Shown here piece by piece: positions 46,301 through 54,486 of a DNA stretch of 64,000 nucleotides; the stretch's first letter is position 1, and each line of letters opens with the position of its first letter. The notes beneath the pieces were generated by a model. The model was given only the letters and a program-made list of their open reading frames with translations, made no database searches and was not told the DNA's origin. A program made the position numbers and the translations under genes. The stretch spans positions 120,388-184,387 of the forward strand of contig OMVY01000005.1 in NCBI GenBank assembly GCA_900314635.1. The letters run 5' to 3'. Origin of the DNA: an uncultured Methanobrevibacter sp. (GTDB lineage Archaea > Methanobacteriota > Methanobacteria > Methanobacteriales > Methanobacteriaceae).

Positions 46301-48812
46301 TAGCGTTGATATTCATTAATTGAGCACCCTCAAATGGAACATTGTCATAGAATGCAGAGTAACTTACGGTAATGTTTCCTCTTGTAGCTTGGATTAAAGC
46401 ATAAACAGTATTGTTAAAGAAAGAGGAGTGTGCAATGTTTACTTTTGCTCCTTCATAGGTGGTGTGAATTAATCCATAACCATAACTGTCAGAAGAGGTT
46501 TTTGCTATGGAGTTATTGTAGAAATTACAATTTATGATATCTGTTCCGCTTCTAGTTACTATTACAGCATCAGTGGCCCTTTTTACATTGGTAAAGTTAG
46601 AGTTCATGATAGTGATTTTAGCTGCATCAGCATAGTTATAGATAGCACCCCAATTATATGAATATTGACCGGTAACGCTTTCAGATAAAGAGATTGTATC
46701 GAAAAGAACATCTTCAATATTTACATTATTGGTAACTCCACTGAAGTAAAGTGCTCCCCAAGATCCAGAAGCAGACCCGAAAATATTATTGAAAATACAG
46801 TTTTTAATGTTTACATCGCCACTGGTGTAAGTTTGTACAGCAACTTTAGCAGTTATGTCTTTAAAGGTACAGTCAAGAATGTCTACAGTACCTGTTCCAC
46901 CTACTTTAATTGCCATACTTGTTCCAGTAGAGTTCAAGCCTGTTAAAACAAGGTTTTTAAATACAAAGTTAGAAGCACCAGTGTTTTTGCTGAAGAAGTA
47001 CTTTGAACTACCGGTAGCATTGCTAACAATGATTACATTATCTTTTTCAGCACCAATGAAGCTAATGGATTTTTCTTCAGGAAGAGTGATTGGTCCTTCA
47101 GAGTATTCACCATTTGCAATGTTGATTGTGAATTGGTCACCTTCAGCTGCATTTACGATAGCAACTGCTTTTGCAATTGTTTTAACTGCAGTAGCTTCAC
47201 TTAATCCATCGTTTTCATCATTTCCATCCGGTTTTACATAAATGACATTTCCACTAGGAGCAGATCCGCCAATTACAGTGATTGGAATGGTAGTTGATAC
47301 GCTTGCTGCAGTGACAGTTATAGTGTCAGCACCTTCTGCAATACCAGTGTAGGTAACTATAGCCTTGTTGTCTTGGTATAGAATTTCATTTGCTAAACTA
47401 CCTTTGGTATCATCTGCATTAGTGAATTTTACAGGAACTTCTGCCATTGTGCCTGTTACGTCACCAGTAGTGGTTCCATCAGTGTATTTGCTGAAGTCTG
47501 CAGTTATTGTGATTGAATCATCAGTAGCTACAGTATCTGCACTTGCACTAGCGGACATGATTACCCAATTTGATGCGGTTACATTGTCTAAGAATGCACT
47601 TGGGTTGTCATTGGTACCGTAGAAGTTGTAATTTGCATTTACTACAGCTTGCTTATTGTTACCGATAGCATATTGGCCTTCAGCTAAATCAAATGCATTG
47701 TACTCTACAGTTGTAGGAGCAGCAGAAATCCAAATTGCATATGCTGCGTCATTGTCATGGAATGAGTTTCCACTAATAAGAGTATTTCCCACTGCAGTTG
47801 TTTGGGATACATAAATTATTCCTTTAGAATTTCCGCCATTAAGGGAAATATTTTCAAAACTGGAATTGGAAACAGTTAATGTTCCCGCTTTATTATCTAT
47901 AACTCCCATTGTGTTTCCACTAATATTGTAGAATTTACAATTGGAAACTGTACCAGTTGCATCAGCTGAATTTACATAGATTGGTGCTCTAAAAAATGAA
48001 CCTGTTGGGATGATGATATCATGGAAAATGGAATTTTTAACATCCACGACAGATTTACCCATAATAGTTATATAAGAAGCTGAAGAAGAGCTTGATCCAT
48101 TCATATCATAGAATTCACAATTGTCAAAAGTTGCTTTTGTCAAATCCCCATATAATTTAATGGCCCCATTTTTTCCAGGTACATTATCAGTCATTTTACA
48201 ATTATTAACTATTAAAATACCTGCTCCACCAATATTTATCATTGGGTTATTTTGAGCAATAGGGGCTTTTAAAATCAAATTGTTTAATGTGAATGTTTTT
48301 GCATCATCTCCAGTATACATAAATACGCTTGCAGTTCCTGCCCTATTGATTATAGCGCCATCAGCACCATTAAAGGTAATTGATTTGCCAAGGGTAATGG
48401 AACTGCTTTGATCATATGTACCAGCACCAATATTTATTGTAGAACCATCACCAGCAAGTTCATAAGCTTTGGCAATAGTTGCTACAGCGTTCTCTTCACT
48501 TAATCCATCATTGGAATCATCACCTGTTTTTGAAACATAGATGCTTGTAGCACCATCCCCCAGGGGACCTGATTCCAAAGACTCATCATCAGTTATGGAT
48601 TCATAGGCGATTGCCTGACCGGAATCACTAGATGCAATTGACGGCGAGGAGTCGCTATCGGCATAACTGATTGCACTGGCATTATCAGCCAAATCAATGG
48701 CAAGGTTATTATCTGATGCCATGTCATCATTTGCCGCACTGGCTGATGAGAGAGCCATTGTTGCAACGCATAACAATACCAGTAAAATAAGAAAAGTTTT
48801 TTTGATTCTCAA
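40380..48812 (-). CDS. giant modular adhesin-like protein
   Basis: 2810 aa. TTG start at 48812, 5 nt after GAGGTG (the in-frame ATG at 48872 is in untranslated DNA). Signal peptide KKTFLILLVLLCVATMALSSASA. Five modules of about 450 residues begin near residues 91, 526, 976, 1429 and 1882. Each opens with YV(S/K)..G.D.N(D/N)G...VA(T/S)IAKA, forms a beta-helix, and ends with WWG(T/S)N followed by NWVIM and an (I/L)TVDFNH Ig-like domain. From about 2330 there is a Big-type domain, a leucine-repeat-like region and two Lys-rich Ig-like domains. Surface-attached; the ligand is unknown. Confidence 0.9.
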   Translation of the reverse strand: MRIKKTFLILLVLLCVATMALSSASAANDDMASDNNLAIDLADNASAISYADSDSSPSIASSDSGQAIAYESITDDESLESGPLGDGATSIYVSKTGDDSNDGLSEENAVATIAKAYELAGDGSTINIGAGTYDQSSSITLGKSITFNGADGAIINRAGTASVFMYTGDDAKTFTLNNLILKAPIAQNNPMINIGGAGILIVNNCKMTDNVPGKNGAIKLYGDLTKATFDNCEFYDMNGSSSSSASYITIMGKSVVDVKNSIFHDIIIPTGSFFRAPIYVNSADATGTVSNCKFYNISGNTMGVIDNKAGTLTVSNSSFENISLNGGNSKGIIYVSQTTAVGNTLISGNSFHDNDAAYAIWISAAPTTVEYNAFDLAEGQYAIGNNKQAVVNANYNFYGTNDNPSAFLDNVTASNWVIMSASASADTVATDDSITITADFSKYTDGTTTGDVTGTMAEVPVKFTNADDTKGSLANEILYQDNKAIVTYTGIAEGADTITVTAASVSTTIPITVIGGSAPSGNVIYVKPDGNDENDGLSEATAVKTIAKAVAIVNAAEGDQFTINIANGEYSEGPITLPEEKSISFIGAEKDNVIIVSNATGSSKYFFSKNTGASNFVFKNLVLTGLNSTGTSMAIKVGGTGTVDILDCTFKDITAKVAVQTYTSGDVNIKNCIFNNIFGSASGSWGALYFSGVTNNVNIEDVLFDTISLSESVTGQYSYNWGAIYNYADAAKITIMNSNFTNVKRATDAVIVTRSGTDIINCNFYNNSIAKTSSDSYGYGLIHTTYEGAKVNIAHSSFFNNTVYALIQATRGNITVSYSAFYDNVPFEGAQLMNINATSTYTKNVVANYNWWGSNDNPNTAMADASVDNWVIMNVEPASAENIEIGATVPITVDFNHYTDGTAVSELADKIPELKVTAAASSGNLDKAEAITENGQASFVYTAVAGGEDTVNIASSGATVPVAIAVNIPVPPHDVYVSKDGNDENDGSEDAPVATIAKAIELANENTGKIFINEGTYTETNFTVSKDLTITGIGNVVIDANNVTAKMFTISEGVSSFELKNVEITKANQNYGAVLYNYYSADVVLDNVTISDCYANGWSGSALMVSKGKLTIKDSNISNNGPISSLIYNNGGTLTINNTVFENNAANTSTSCNGAIESTGNTVVVIENSNFTNIGAVRGAVYSGASDTGSLTIIGSNFENCTALLDGNNFGYGGAVHSQVALNIDNSTFKNSKSYKDGAAVYASKGGSITNSVFSGGVSEDGDTAEIYTGGDMTLTGNVFSAPADDKYLVKSANGASITASDNWFGTNNASSVVSGFAPQSWVIMTVTPVLVEDASIGDAVEISIDFKHTNNTEGTIGDFTGSLPEITVYASSNNGTFAANPVTTEGLEAKLVFTPEFGGENIVSVNSDSNAAVPVVIMVAEPYTGPIYVSKDGSDSNNGAEDTPVATIAKAVELAQAGSGQIIIKEGTYNENNITINSEIPIEITGGENVVIDGTGLGTSSMFIIKTSQAVVIENIKFTNNKAKYGAAIDIEGSRSALVEVDVTIDNCVFEKLEATSQGGAVYATYLDGKLVINNSVFTKNNASGWAGALAVTYSAYEGALDLVINNTSFSDNFGNNGGAGYLMANTITIENSNFTHNGAKYYPGALELYNCTATVDNCIFTDNNASKQSAAIKVEGVKGQPITTATITNTIIENNVGLSEKAAAVYVDKSTVEISYSSIVNEHNLETVTSTGYDAVYGQGMAVVNNNWWGTNDPSALVNGTNITMDNWVIMNVASNATDVIPGDEVKLTVDFNHVMTSAGEIEELTGGAIPKDAYTVTFTAENGTASPETLTVNNGASADAVFTASDYNAKVTATCAQATKDIIFVGEIPEPYTGIVYVSPDGSDRNNGSAEAPVASIAKAIAIATAETGSGQIVIKEGTYKGTDYLITKDLEIVGEGDVVIDGEGQGRLFYMNYGADVAKFSLANVTLTGANNGYGAAVYSFAKETVLDNVTIVNNPGAGDLITTYGNLTIKDSEVSGHNGGDVIQTSGDATIIVNNTLFKDNEVTASTSDYGIVYVSSGKANVIIENSKFYNNKARQGIVVGSTDANITVKGSEFINNTNTVSYGGAIRASAKLDVTESVFINNNAFRDGGAIYIGFRGDATITRSEFINNSAGSGYDGDAIYNGNKATVNYCILLTNTTGKLVFNDGEDNVVNAQFNWWGTNENPKSLTGYGTYEDDYDDEVDCAEVDCSNWIVMNVAAETSDIKIGAEVPITVDFNHYLDSTTSEIKELDTKLAQELIVDFNSLTGSLDKTTVETSGLVAQSTYTAVEGQNKIDVGSSNAEVGIEFNVVKSISTNIAVDEEITVTAGSGSLNVVLTAEGSPLEGKLISVKVNDEITLTATTNAEGIAEIDLSSVPVGTYNAEIIFEKDGQYEASNAATKIIVKEAPKTAEDLQKLIDETPEGGVLNLSNMEFANVAGINITKDIAIVGDNVTIATAGNGTPVFNIPSNVSNVSISGVEFIANNGDVLVRAVAANGTDDLSIVNPAIELVNNTVSPANENVVPSSITLFELESERGVLAPSNPISIKDNNLPEGAKAFDFEIAGLDDGNGINIPQGGNINTNGSSDGSTAKLATTIVAKGMKTTTVNTKINGKKAGKNYSITLKDSKGNVLAGKQVLISFNGKIYKCTTNDKGVATIKVALAKKGTYPVVVSFLGDEKYNGSFVVAKIKVNPQKVKLTVAKKKYKVKSKKKYLVATLKSSNKKAIKGKKLVFIVNKKKYTAKTNKKGVAKVKVKLSKKKTYKFKVKFLGDSTFKKISKKGKVKIK
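40385..40950 (-). repeat. 3' repeat shared with the 948-aa adhesin gene (copy 2)
   Basis: Partner of the repeat at 37275-37845. Its boundary is near the codons for GMKTTTVNTKING; upstream of it the two genes diverge. Confidence 0.85.
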
Positions 48813-49194
48813 GTTTTCACCTCGTTTGCAAGAAGGCCATGCCAGAAAACAGAATGTATAATAATACCTCAATTGATTGGAGATTCCAAAAATCTATGAT
48901 ACGCAATCTCAAGATGAGGTTGGAATATGAGAGAATAAAAAATTGTTTTAAAAAACAAAAATGCATTTTACAATTTTTTCTAGTTTAGTTTAAAGTTTCT
49001 CAATACATTCTCACATGATAAATAATAGTTTCCAGCATAACCTTATTGATAAAGCATAATTGAAAAAATATCCATTATACCTTATGCAATAATATTTTGT
49101 TTATATGAATATATAAATCTTATTAAATAAATTTTATAAAATATAAAATTCATTTTAATTAAATGATATAAAATATTCTAGATTAAGATATTGT
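48813..49194. other. AT-rich region upstream of the giant adhesin gene
   Basis: About 380 bp. It includes GAGGTG (48818-48823) and TATA-like runs near 49095-49145. No open frame or repeat of note. Confidence 0.5.
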
Positions 49195-49410
49195 TCAATC
49201 AAACTTGGAGGAGATTTCACTAAATGAACCATTCAAAGCCTCAACTTCTCCAGAATTGATTTCATCCCCCAATTCAATGATATATGACTTATATAAAGCC
49301 ACAACTAAGAGAATGATGACAATTATTCCTCCGACAATCAATATCAGCTCAACAGAGCCCTGACAACGATTATCCTTTGAAAAGTTCAAATATAACTCTC
49401 TAAAAAGCAC
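49195..49410 (-). CDS. class III signal peptide (pilin-like) protein
   Basis: 71 aa. The short basic N-terminus followed by QGSVELILIVGGIIVIILLV matches the archaeal class III signal peptide, cut before Gln by EppA-type prepilin peptidase. The rest is a short, Gly/Ser-rich domain. It would form or prime a thin pilus. The start is GTG after GAGGTGG. The TadC-like gene directly upstream in the same direction is its likely assembly platform. Confidence 0.85.
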   Translation of the reverse strand: MLFRELYLNFSKDNRCQGSVELILIVGGIIVIILLVVALYKSYIIELGDEINSGEVEALNGSFSEISSKFD

Positions 49411-49460
49411 ACAACCACCTCAAACAAAAAATTAAAAAACAAACAATGGAAAAAAAAATT

Positions 49461-50390
49461 TTAAAATCCAAAGAAAGTCAATCCAAAAGTGTTTATTCCA
49501 TAAAAAATCAAAAATGCAACAAGAGTGATGGGAATTGAAAACTTCACTCCCTTCCTTAAATCATCATACATGACCAAAGCGATTAGAAATCCTGCAAAAA
49601 CAGAGTGGATAATCAGATAAATCTCAGCCGCCAAAGGAGCGACCTGGCATGTCGTACTCGCCCTTCCAAGACCCATCATGAATGATGAATAGACCCCAAC
49701 CATTCCAAGTGCAAAAGGAGCTGCAACTACAGAAGCCAAGACTAAAAACATCACAGACATCATAACAGATGATTTCCGCTCCCTCTTCAATATCAGAATG
49801 GCCCTTAAGTCTTCGCTTACATCTTCAATCACATCAGCAAGGCCACCACCGCTTTTATATGAGTTCAAAATAATCTTGAAGCTTCGCTGGAGGTTTTGAG
49901 AGTTCAATCGAACTGCCATGTTCTCAAAAGCCTCGTCAAATCCCCTGCCCATGCGAACTTCAACCACAACTCTTCTAAGCTCATCATACAAAGGTCCGCT
50001 TCCATGGTTTGAAAGATCGAGAAGAGCATTTTCCAAACTCAATCCCACACGAAGCATTGAAGAGAGCTGTCTTAGGAAGTCTGGAATTGAGTTCTCTATT
50101 TGAGTTGCCCTTTGTTCTGTCTTTATCAAGACATATGCCACACTGATTGCAATGGGAATGGAAATAGCAAGCATTACAGCAATCAACAGACTAAAAGAGA
50201 AAATCAAAGAGACAGATACGAATAAAAGCAAAAGAACAATGATTATCATCAGGATTTCGGCAATGAAATGGGAGGCCAATGCAAACAATCCTGCACGAAG
50301 CAGACTTTCCTGAATGCTTATTAAAAACCTATCGCTTAATTTTTCCTCTAATATTAAAGATATTTTATTAATTAAATCTTCAATCAACAT
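49461..50390 (-). CDS. type II secretion system F / TadC-like pilus platform protein
   Basis: 309 aa with a membrane pair near the N-terminus, the T2SSF domain ([20 protein letters not shown] near 110, [17 protein letters not shown] near 185) and three helices at the end. It forms the inner-membrane platform for pilin assembly. ATG 50390 is preferred over ATG 50411: TTATTTATAA (50411-50420) is centred 25 nt before 50390 and there is no Shine-Dalgarno, so the mRNA is probably leaderless. No TadA ATPase is visible in the window. Confidence 0.85.
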   Translation of the reverse strand: MLIEDLINKISLILEEKLSDRFLISIQESLLRAGLFALASHFIAEILMIIIVLLLLFVSVSLIFSFSLLIAVMLAISIPIAISVAYVLIKTEQRATQIENSIPDFLRQLSSMLRVGLSLENALLDLSNHGSGPLYDELRRVVVEVRMGRGFDEAFENMAVRLNSQNLQRSFKIILNSYKSGGGLADVIEDVSEDLRAILILKRERKSSVMMSVMFLVLASVVAAPFALGMVGVYSSFMMGLGRASTTCQVAPLAAEIYLIIHSVFAGFLIALVMYDDLRKGVKFSIPITLVAFLIFYGINTFGLTFFGF

Positions 50391-50410
50391 GACATATATT
50401 TTAAAAAGCA

Positions 50411-50420
50411 TTATAAATAA
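50411..50420 (-). promoter_or_regulatory. TATA box, leaderless promoter of the TadC-like gene
   Basis: TTATTTATAA on the minus strand, centred 25 nt before ATG 50390. Confidence 0.5.
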
Positions 50421-50645
50421 GTATTTCTCAAAAATAAAGGCAATTTTACTTTTAAATTAAAATATATTTTAAAAAAAGAATTTAATTTTAAAATTAAAAA
50501 ATAATTATAAGTTAATAAAAAAATTACAAGTTAAAAATAAAAATAAAAATTGATATTATTAAAAAAACAGTAAAAAAGAAATAAAAAATACAAGTTTAAA
50601 ACAAAAAACAAATCCATATTAAAAACAACTAAAAAAAGAATTTAA

Positions 50646-50665
50646 AATAGCTAAAAATAGCTATT
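50646..50665 (-). terminator. terminator of the M24 peptidase gene
   Basis: AATAGCTA (50646-50653) and TAGCTATT (50658-50665) form an 8-bp stem with a 4-nt loop, followed on the minus strand by TTTAAATTCTTTTTTT. Confidence 0.65.
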
Positions 50666-50687
50666 AAAAAACAAAAATTGTAAAAAA

Positions 50688-51713
50688 TCATAAAACGGGA
50701 GGAAGATTGCCTATAACCTTGCCTTTTTTATCAAGGAGAACCATGTCTTCAATTCTGACTCCGAATTCACCTTCAAGGTAAATTCCAGGCTCTACTGTAA
50801 CAACCATATTGTTCTCCAGAACCGTCTTGTCCCTAAGTGCCACTGTAGGTCTTTCATGAATATCCAAGCCCAGGCTGTGGCCAGTAGTGTGAATGAAATT
50901 ATCGCCGTAGCCGTATTCGCTTATGATATCCCTTGCCACCTTATCCACTTCACAAGCCTTGATTCCTTCTTTAACGGCTTTAATTGCCTTATCATGAGCT
51001 TCCAGAACTATATTTGAAATCTCCTCCTGTCTTTCGCTGTAAAGAAAAGTCCTGGTAGTATCAGAGCAGTACCCTTCGAATTTACAACCATAATCCACCA
51101 GAACAGGAGTTTCAAGAACATGGTGACGGGGAACGCTGTGAGGAAGGCGGGATGTAGCTCCAGAAGCGAATATTGTATCAAAAGACTCTGTGTTCGCTCC
51201 GTTTTCACGCATTATATAACCTAATCTGTATGCACAGTCCCACTCTTGGAATCCCTTTTCCTGCTTGTCCCTCACATCAAGCTCAATCAATGACTTGTGG
51301 GCGATATCTGCAGCTTTTTTCATTTTGGAAATCTCGTCATCGGATTTTATCATCCGCTCAACATCGATTGCATCTGAGATCTTCAAATCGAAATCCTTGA
51401 ACTTTTCATATACATTAGCAGTCAAATCAGCTTCTATTGCCAGTTTGCTGATTCCTTCATCCTTCAAGCATTTGATGATATTATCAAAGGACTCAAATTT
51501 CACAAAGTCTATTGTTGAATCATTCTTTGCATGTTCAAGGTCCATTCCAGATACAAAGATTATCGGATTTTCCTTGATAATCAAATATGCAAAGCTTGTT
51601 GATATGTAATTTGAAAGATAATATATATTGTTGAAATTAGCGACAAGCATTGCGTCAAGTTCTTTTTCTTCCAATCTTTTTAAAATGTTTTTTATATGAA
51701 AATCCTCACTCAT
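50688..51713 (-). CDS. M24 family Xaa-Pro-type metallopeptidase
   Basis: 341 aa: creatinase-like N-terminal domain (1-120), then the pita-bread catalytic domain. Metal ligands can be read in VDYGCKFEGYCSDTTRTF (two Asp), TTGHSLGLDIHERP (His), VTVEPGIYL (Glu) and RIEDMVLL (Glu). It likely cleaves X-Pro dipeptides or the N-terminal residue before proline. GGAAG precedes ATG weakly. It is a single-gene unit. Confidence 0.9.
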   Translation of the reverse strand: MSEDFHIKNILKRLEEKELDAMLVANFNNIYYLSNYISTSFAYLIIKENPIIFVSGMDLEHAKNDSTIDFVKFESFDNIIKCLKDEGISKLAIEADLTANVYEKFKDFDLKISDAIDVERMIKSDDEISKMKKAADIAHKSLIELDVRDKQEKGFQEWDCAYRLGYIMRENGANTESFDTIFASGATSRLPHSVPRHHVLETPVLVDYGCKFEGYCSDTTRTFLYSERQEEISNIVLEAHDKAIKAVKEGIKACEVDKVARDIISEYGYGDNFIHTTGHSLGLDIHERPTVALRDKTVLENNMVVTVEPGIYLEGEFGVRIEDMVLLDKKGKVIGNLPPVL

Positions 51714-52157
51714 TGCAATTCTTCCATGAAAATATTATATAAATAAATATTATTTTGAAATATTTAATATTTTATGTATCAATGATTTAAAAACCATTCC
51801 AAATAAAACCATAAAAATTTCATCTCTTTAAAAATTTTTCTAAAAAAAACACAAAAAATAATCCCAAACCTCTCTTCAAAAATTTTTCTAAAAAAAAACA
51901 CACAAAAATAATCCCCTCCCCTCTTCAAAAATTTTTCATAAAAAACACAAAAAAATAATCCCCAAAAATGTGCATTAAATATTTCTTTAAAATCGTTTAT
52001 AACACCAAAATAAAAATAATATGCCCTAATTTGTTTATTAAATGAACAAAATGAACAATTTTGTCTAAAAAAAGATTATAACGGCCTTATAATCTAAACA
52101 AAAATTTTAAATACTTTAAAAATAACTAATAGTATAACAATAGTTTAAGGTGAAAAA
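51714..52157. repeat. intergenic region with 48-49-bp tandem repeat and an operator-like palindrome
   Basis: Three imperfect tandem units start at 51824, 51872 and 51921 (CTCTTYAAAAATTTTTC...ACACAAAAAATAATCCC). Further on, ACAAAAT-GAACA-ATTTTGT (52046-52064) lies upstream of TATA-like TTTTAAATACTTTAAA (52106) before the pyridoxamine kinase gene. Confidence 0.75.
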
Positions 52158-53024
52158 ATGAATGACGAAAAGAAAATCTTAACAATCCAGGACATATCCT
52201 GTTATGGACAATGTTCAATTACAGTCGCATTGCCAATCCTATCCGCTTTTGGAATAGAAACCGCAGTCATTCCTTCAGCAGTCCTATCCACCCACACTTC
52301 AGGCTTTACCGGATACACAGTCAGGGATCTGACCGAGGACCTGCCGGATATCAGGAAGCACTGGGAAAGCGAAGAAATATATTTTGATGCGATTTACACA
52401 GGCTTCATCAGTTCAGACAAGCAGGTGGATTACATAAAGGACATCATAGATTCCAGATTGACAGATGACGGCCATGTATTTGTCGACCCGGCAATGGCTG
52501 ACAACGGAGAATTCTACAACGGCTTCGACCAGGACTTTGCAGACAAGATGGGGGAATTATGCAAAATAGGGGATTTCATTCTCCCAAACACAACCGAAGC
52601 CTGCTATCTATTGCATAGAGAGTGGAAGGACAGATTCCCAATTGATGAAATGCTGAATATGGCTGAAGAGCTTGCATCATTTACCAAAAGATATGTCATT
52701 TTAAAAGGAGACAACCACAAGGATGGTGAACTCGGCATGATCATATACGATAAGGAAAATCCTGACGATACAAAAATCGTATATAATGAAAAAATAGATT
52801 ACATCACTCATGGAACCGGAGACGTCTTCGCATCAATTTTCGTAGGCTCATCCATGCTTGGCGAGGATCCTTCAACTTCTGCGAAAATCGCAGGAGAATT
52901 TACCAGAAAAGCTATTGAAAACACTATTCCATACCCTGCACACACCTATGGAGTCAAATTCGAAATGACAATCCCATACATATACAAGTTATTAAACCAA
53001 TACGGAAAAGGCTATGAATTTTAA
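52158..53024 (+). CDS. pdxY: pyridoxamine/pyridoxal kinase
   Basis: 288 aa of the ribokinase superfamily, PdxY/PdxK type, which phosphorylates pyridoxal or pyridoxamine for PLP salvage. The N-terminus has QDISCYGQCSITVALPIL and PSAVLSTHT. The anion hole and catalytic Asp are in THGTGDVFASIF (near 220). LPNTTEACYLL (near 138) is also typical. AAGGTGA lies 5 nt before ATG. It has its own promoter with a nearby palindrome. Confidence 0.88.
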   Translation: MNDEKKILTIQDISCYGQCSITVALPILSAFGIETAVIPSAVLSTHTSGFTGYTVRDLTEDLPDIRKHWESEEIYFDAIYTGFISSDKQVDYIKDIIDSRLTDDGHVFVDPAMADNGEFYNGFDQDFADKMGELCKIGDFILPNTTEACYLLHREWKDRFPIDEMLNMAEELASFTKRYVILKGDNHKDGELGMIIYDKENPDDTKIVYNEKIDYITHGTGDVFASIFVGSSMLGEDPSTSAKIAGEFTRKAIENTIPYPAHTYGVKFEMTIPYIYKLLNQYGKGYEF

Positions 53025-53174
53025 TTGGGAAATGTTTGATTTAAAATTATCCTTGATGAATCATTGATAATAATCACTTAAAATTAATTTCAAGTATTAA
53101 AAATCATCGGATTTAAGTTAGATATAAATAATCTATAATCAAAATATATAATTAAAAAGTCAAGGATAAAAAAC

Positions 53175-54425
53175 ATGTTTGAGGATATTCCAATTAAATT
53201 CATTAAAGGGACTTACAGAGTCAAAGACCCTGTCGATACATATGATTCAAACGAAGAGAAGCTGAGAACAGCTGGAATAACCAGAATCACAGAAATCACC
53301 CACCTGGACAGGGTCAAGATACCTGTTTTCTCAAGCATAAGGCCGACAGCCCAATCAGGAGGAGTCAGCGTTTATGCGGGAAAAGGAGCTACCGTCGAGC
53401 AGGCCAGAGCATCTGCAATGATGGAAGGCTTTGAGAGATATTCCGCAGAAAAGCAGGATATCGATCAGGAAAAAATAAGCATCTCCGCTTACAATGAAAT
53501 TAAAAACGACTCAGTTTTGAATCCAAGGGATCTACTCCTTCCAAAAAGCTTTGAAAACCAGAATATTGAAATGCAGAAACTGGAATGGATTGAAGCAGAG
53601 GAGATTATAAGCGAAAGCCCAATATTAGTCCCTGCAAATGCAGTATTCCACCCATACATACCAAATAGGGAAATCAAGCCTACTGCAATGGCCATGTTTA
53701 AAGGCAACACCAACGGCCTTGCATCAGGAAACGTCATCGAAGAAGCAGTTCTTCATGGAATCTTCGAAGTAGTCGAGCGCGACGCATGGAGCATCTTTGA
53801 ACTTACAAAAAGAAATAAAAAGCAGATAGACCTTGACACCATCGAAAATGATACTGTAAGAGAGCTTGTTGAGAAATTCACCTCACAAGGCATTAAAATC
53901 AAATTAATGGACATCACAGCAGACTTGAAAATCCCTACAATCGTAGCAAGTGCTGATGATACCGTTTTAAAGGATGCTGCCCTACTGACTCTCGGAGTAG
54001 GAACCCACTTGAACCCTGAAATAGCTGCAATCAGAGCCTTGAGCGAAGTGGCTCAAAGCAGGGCAACACAGATTCACGGCACAAGGGAAGACACCGTAAG
54101 AGCGGATTTCATGCGAAAAGCCGGCTATGAAAACATGAAAAGAACCAACAAGGCGTATTTTGTTGAAGAAGATGAAAAAATCAATCTCTCCGACATTGAA
54201 AACAAGATTACAGGTTCAATCAAGAAGGATATTGAAGTTTCAATTGAAGAGGTTCAAAAGGCTGGTCTTGACAAGGTCATCTACTATGACCTGACACGTG
54301 AGGAGATTGGAGTGAATGTTGCAAGAGTCATTATTCCAAAGGCGGAACTATACTGCCTAGATGAGGAAAGACTTGGAAACCGGGCTTTAGAGTATGATAG
54401 AAAAGTGCGACTTGGTAAAATTTAA
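53175..54425 (+). CDS. ycaO: YcaO-related McrA-glycine thioamidation protein
   Basis: 416 aa, usual for methanogen YcaO proteins. SGGVSVYAGKGATVEQARASAMMEGFERYSAE in outline (near 60-90) and the ERDAWS region (near 200) contribute the ATP-binding core; ALSEVAQSRATQIHG (near 285) completes it. With TfuA it turns a glycine of McrA into thioglycine. The start has weak SD AAGGATAAAAAAC. tfuA follows 60 nt downstream. Confidence 0.92.
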   Translation: MFEDIPIKFIKGTYRVKDPVDTYDSNEEKLRTAGITRITEITHLDRVKIPVFSSIRPTAQSGGVSVYAGKGATVEQARASAMMEGFERYSAEKQDIDQEKISISAYNEIKNDSVLNPRDLLLPKSFENQNIEMQKLEWIEAEEIISESPILVPANAVFHPYIPNREIKPTAMAMFKGNTNGLASGNVIEEAVLHGIFEVVERDAWSIFELTKRNKKQIDLDTIENDTVRELVEKFTSQGIKIKLMDITADLKIPTIVASADDTVLKDAALLTLGVGTHLNPEIAAIRALSEVAQSRATQIHGTREDTVRADFMRKAGYENMKRTNKAYFVEEDEKINLSDIENKITGSIKKDIEVSIEEVQKAGLDKVIYYDLTREEIGVNVARVIIPKAELYCLDEERLGNRALEYDRKVRLGKI

Positions 54426-54486
54426 TTGATAAAAGCTAGTTAACCGACTTAAGACATTAAAAAATAAAAAATTGCAAGTGCTTGAA

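Noticed and set aside
48813..48872. ATG 48872 as the start of the giant adhesin
   Set aside because: The signal peptide begins after TTG 48812, which has GAGGTG at the right spacing. The extra residues (MRYYYTFCF...) would disrupt the signal peptide.
51824..51968. CRISPR-like repeats
   Set aside because: The units are directly adjacent with no unique spacers, imperfect, and no cas gene is near.
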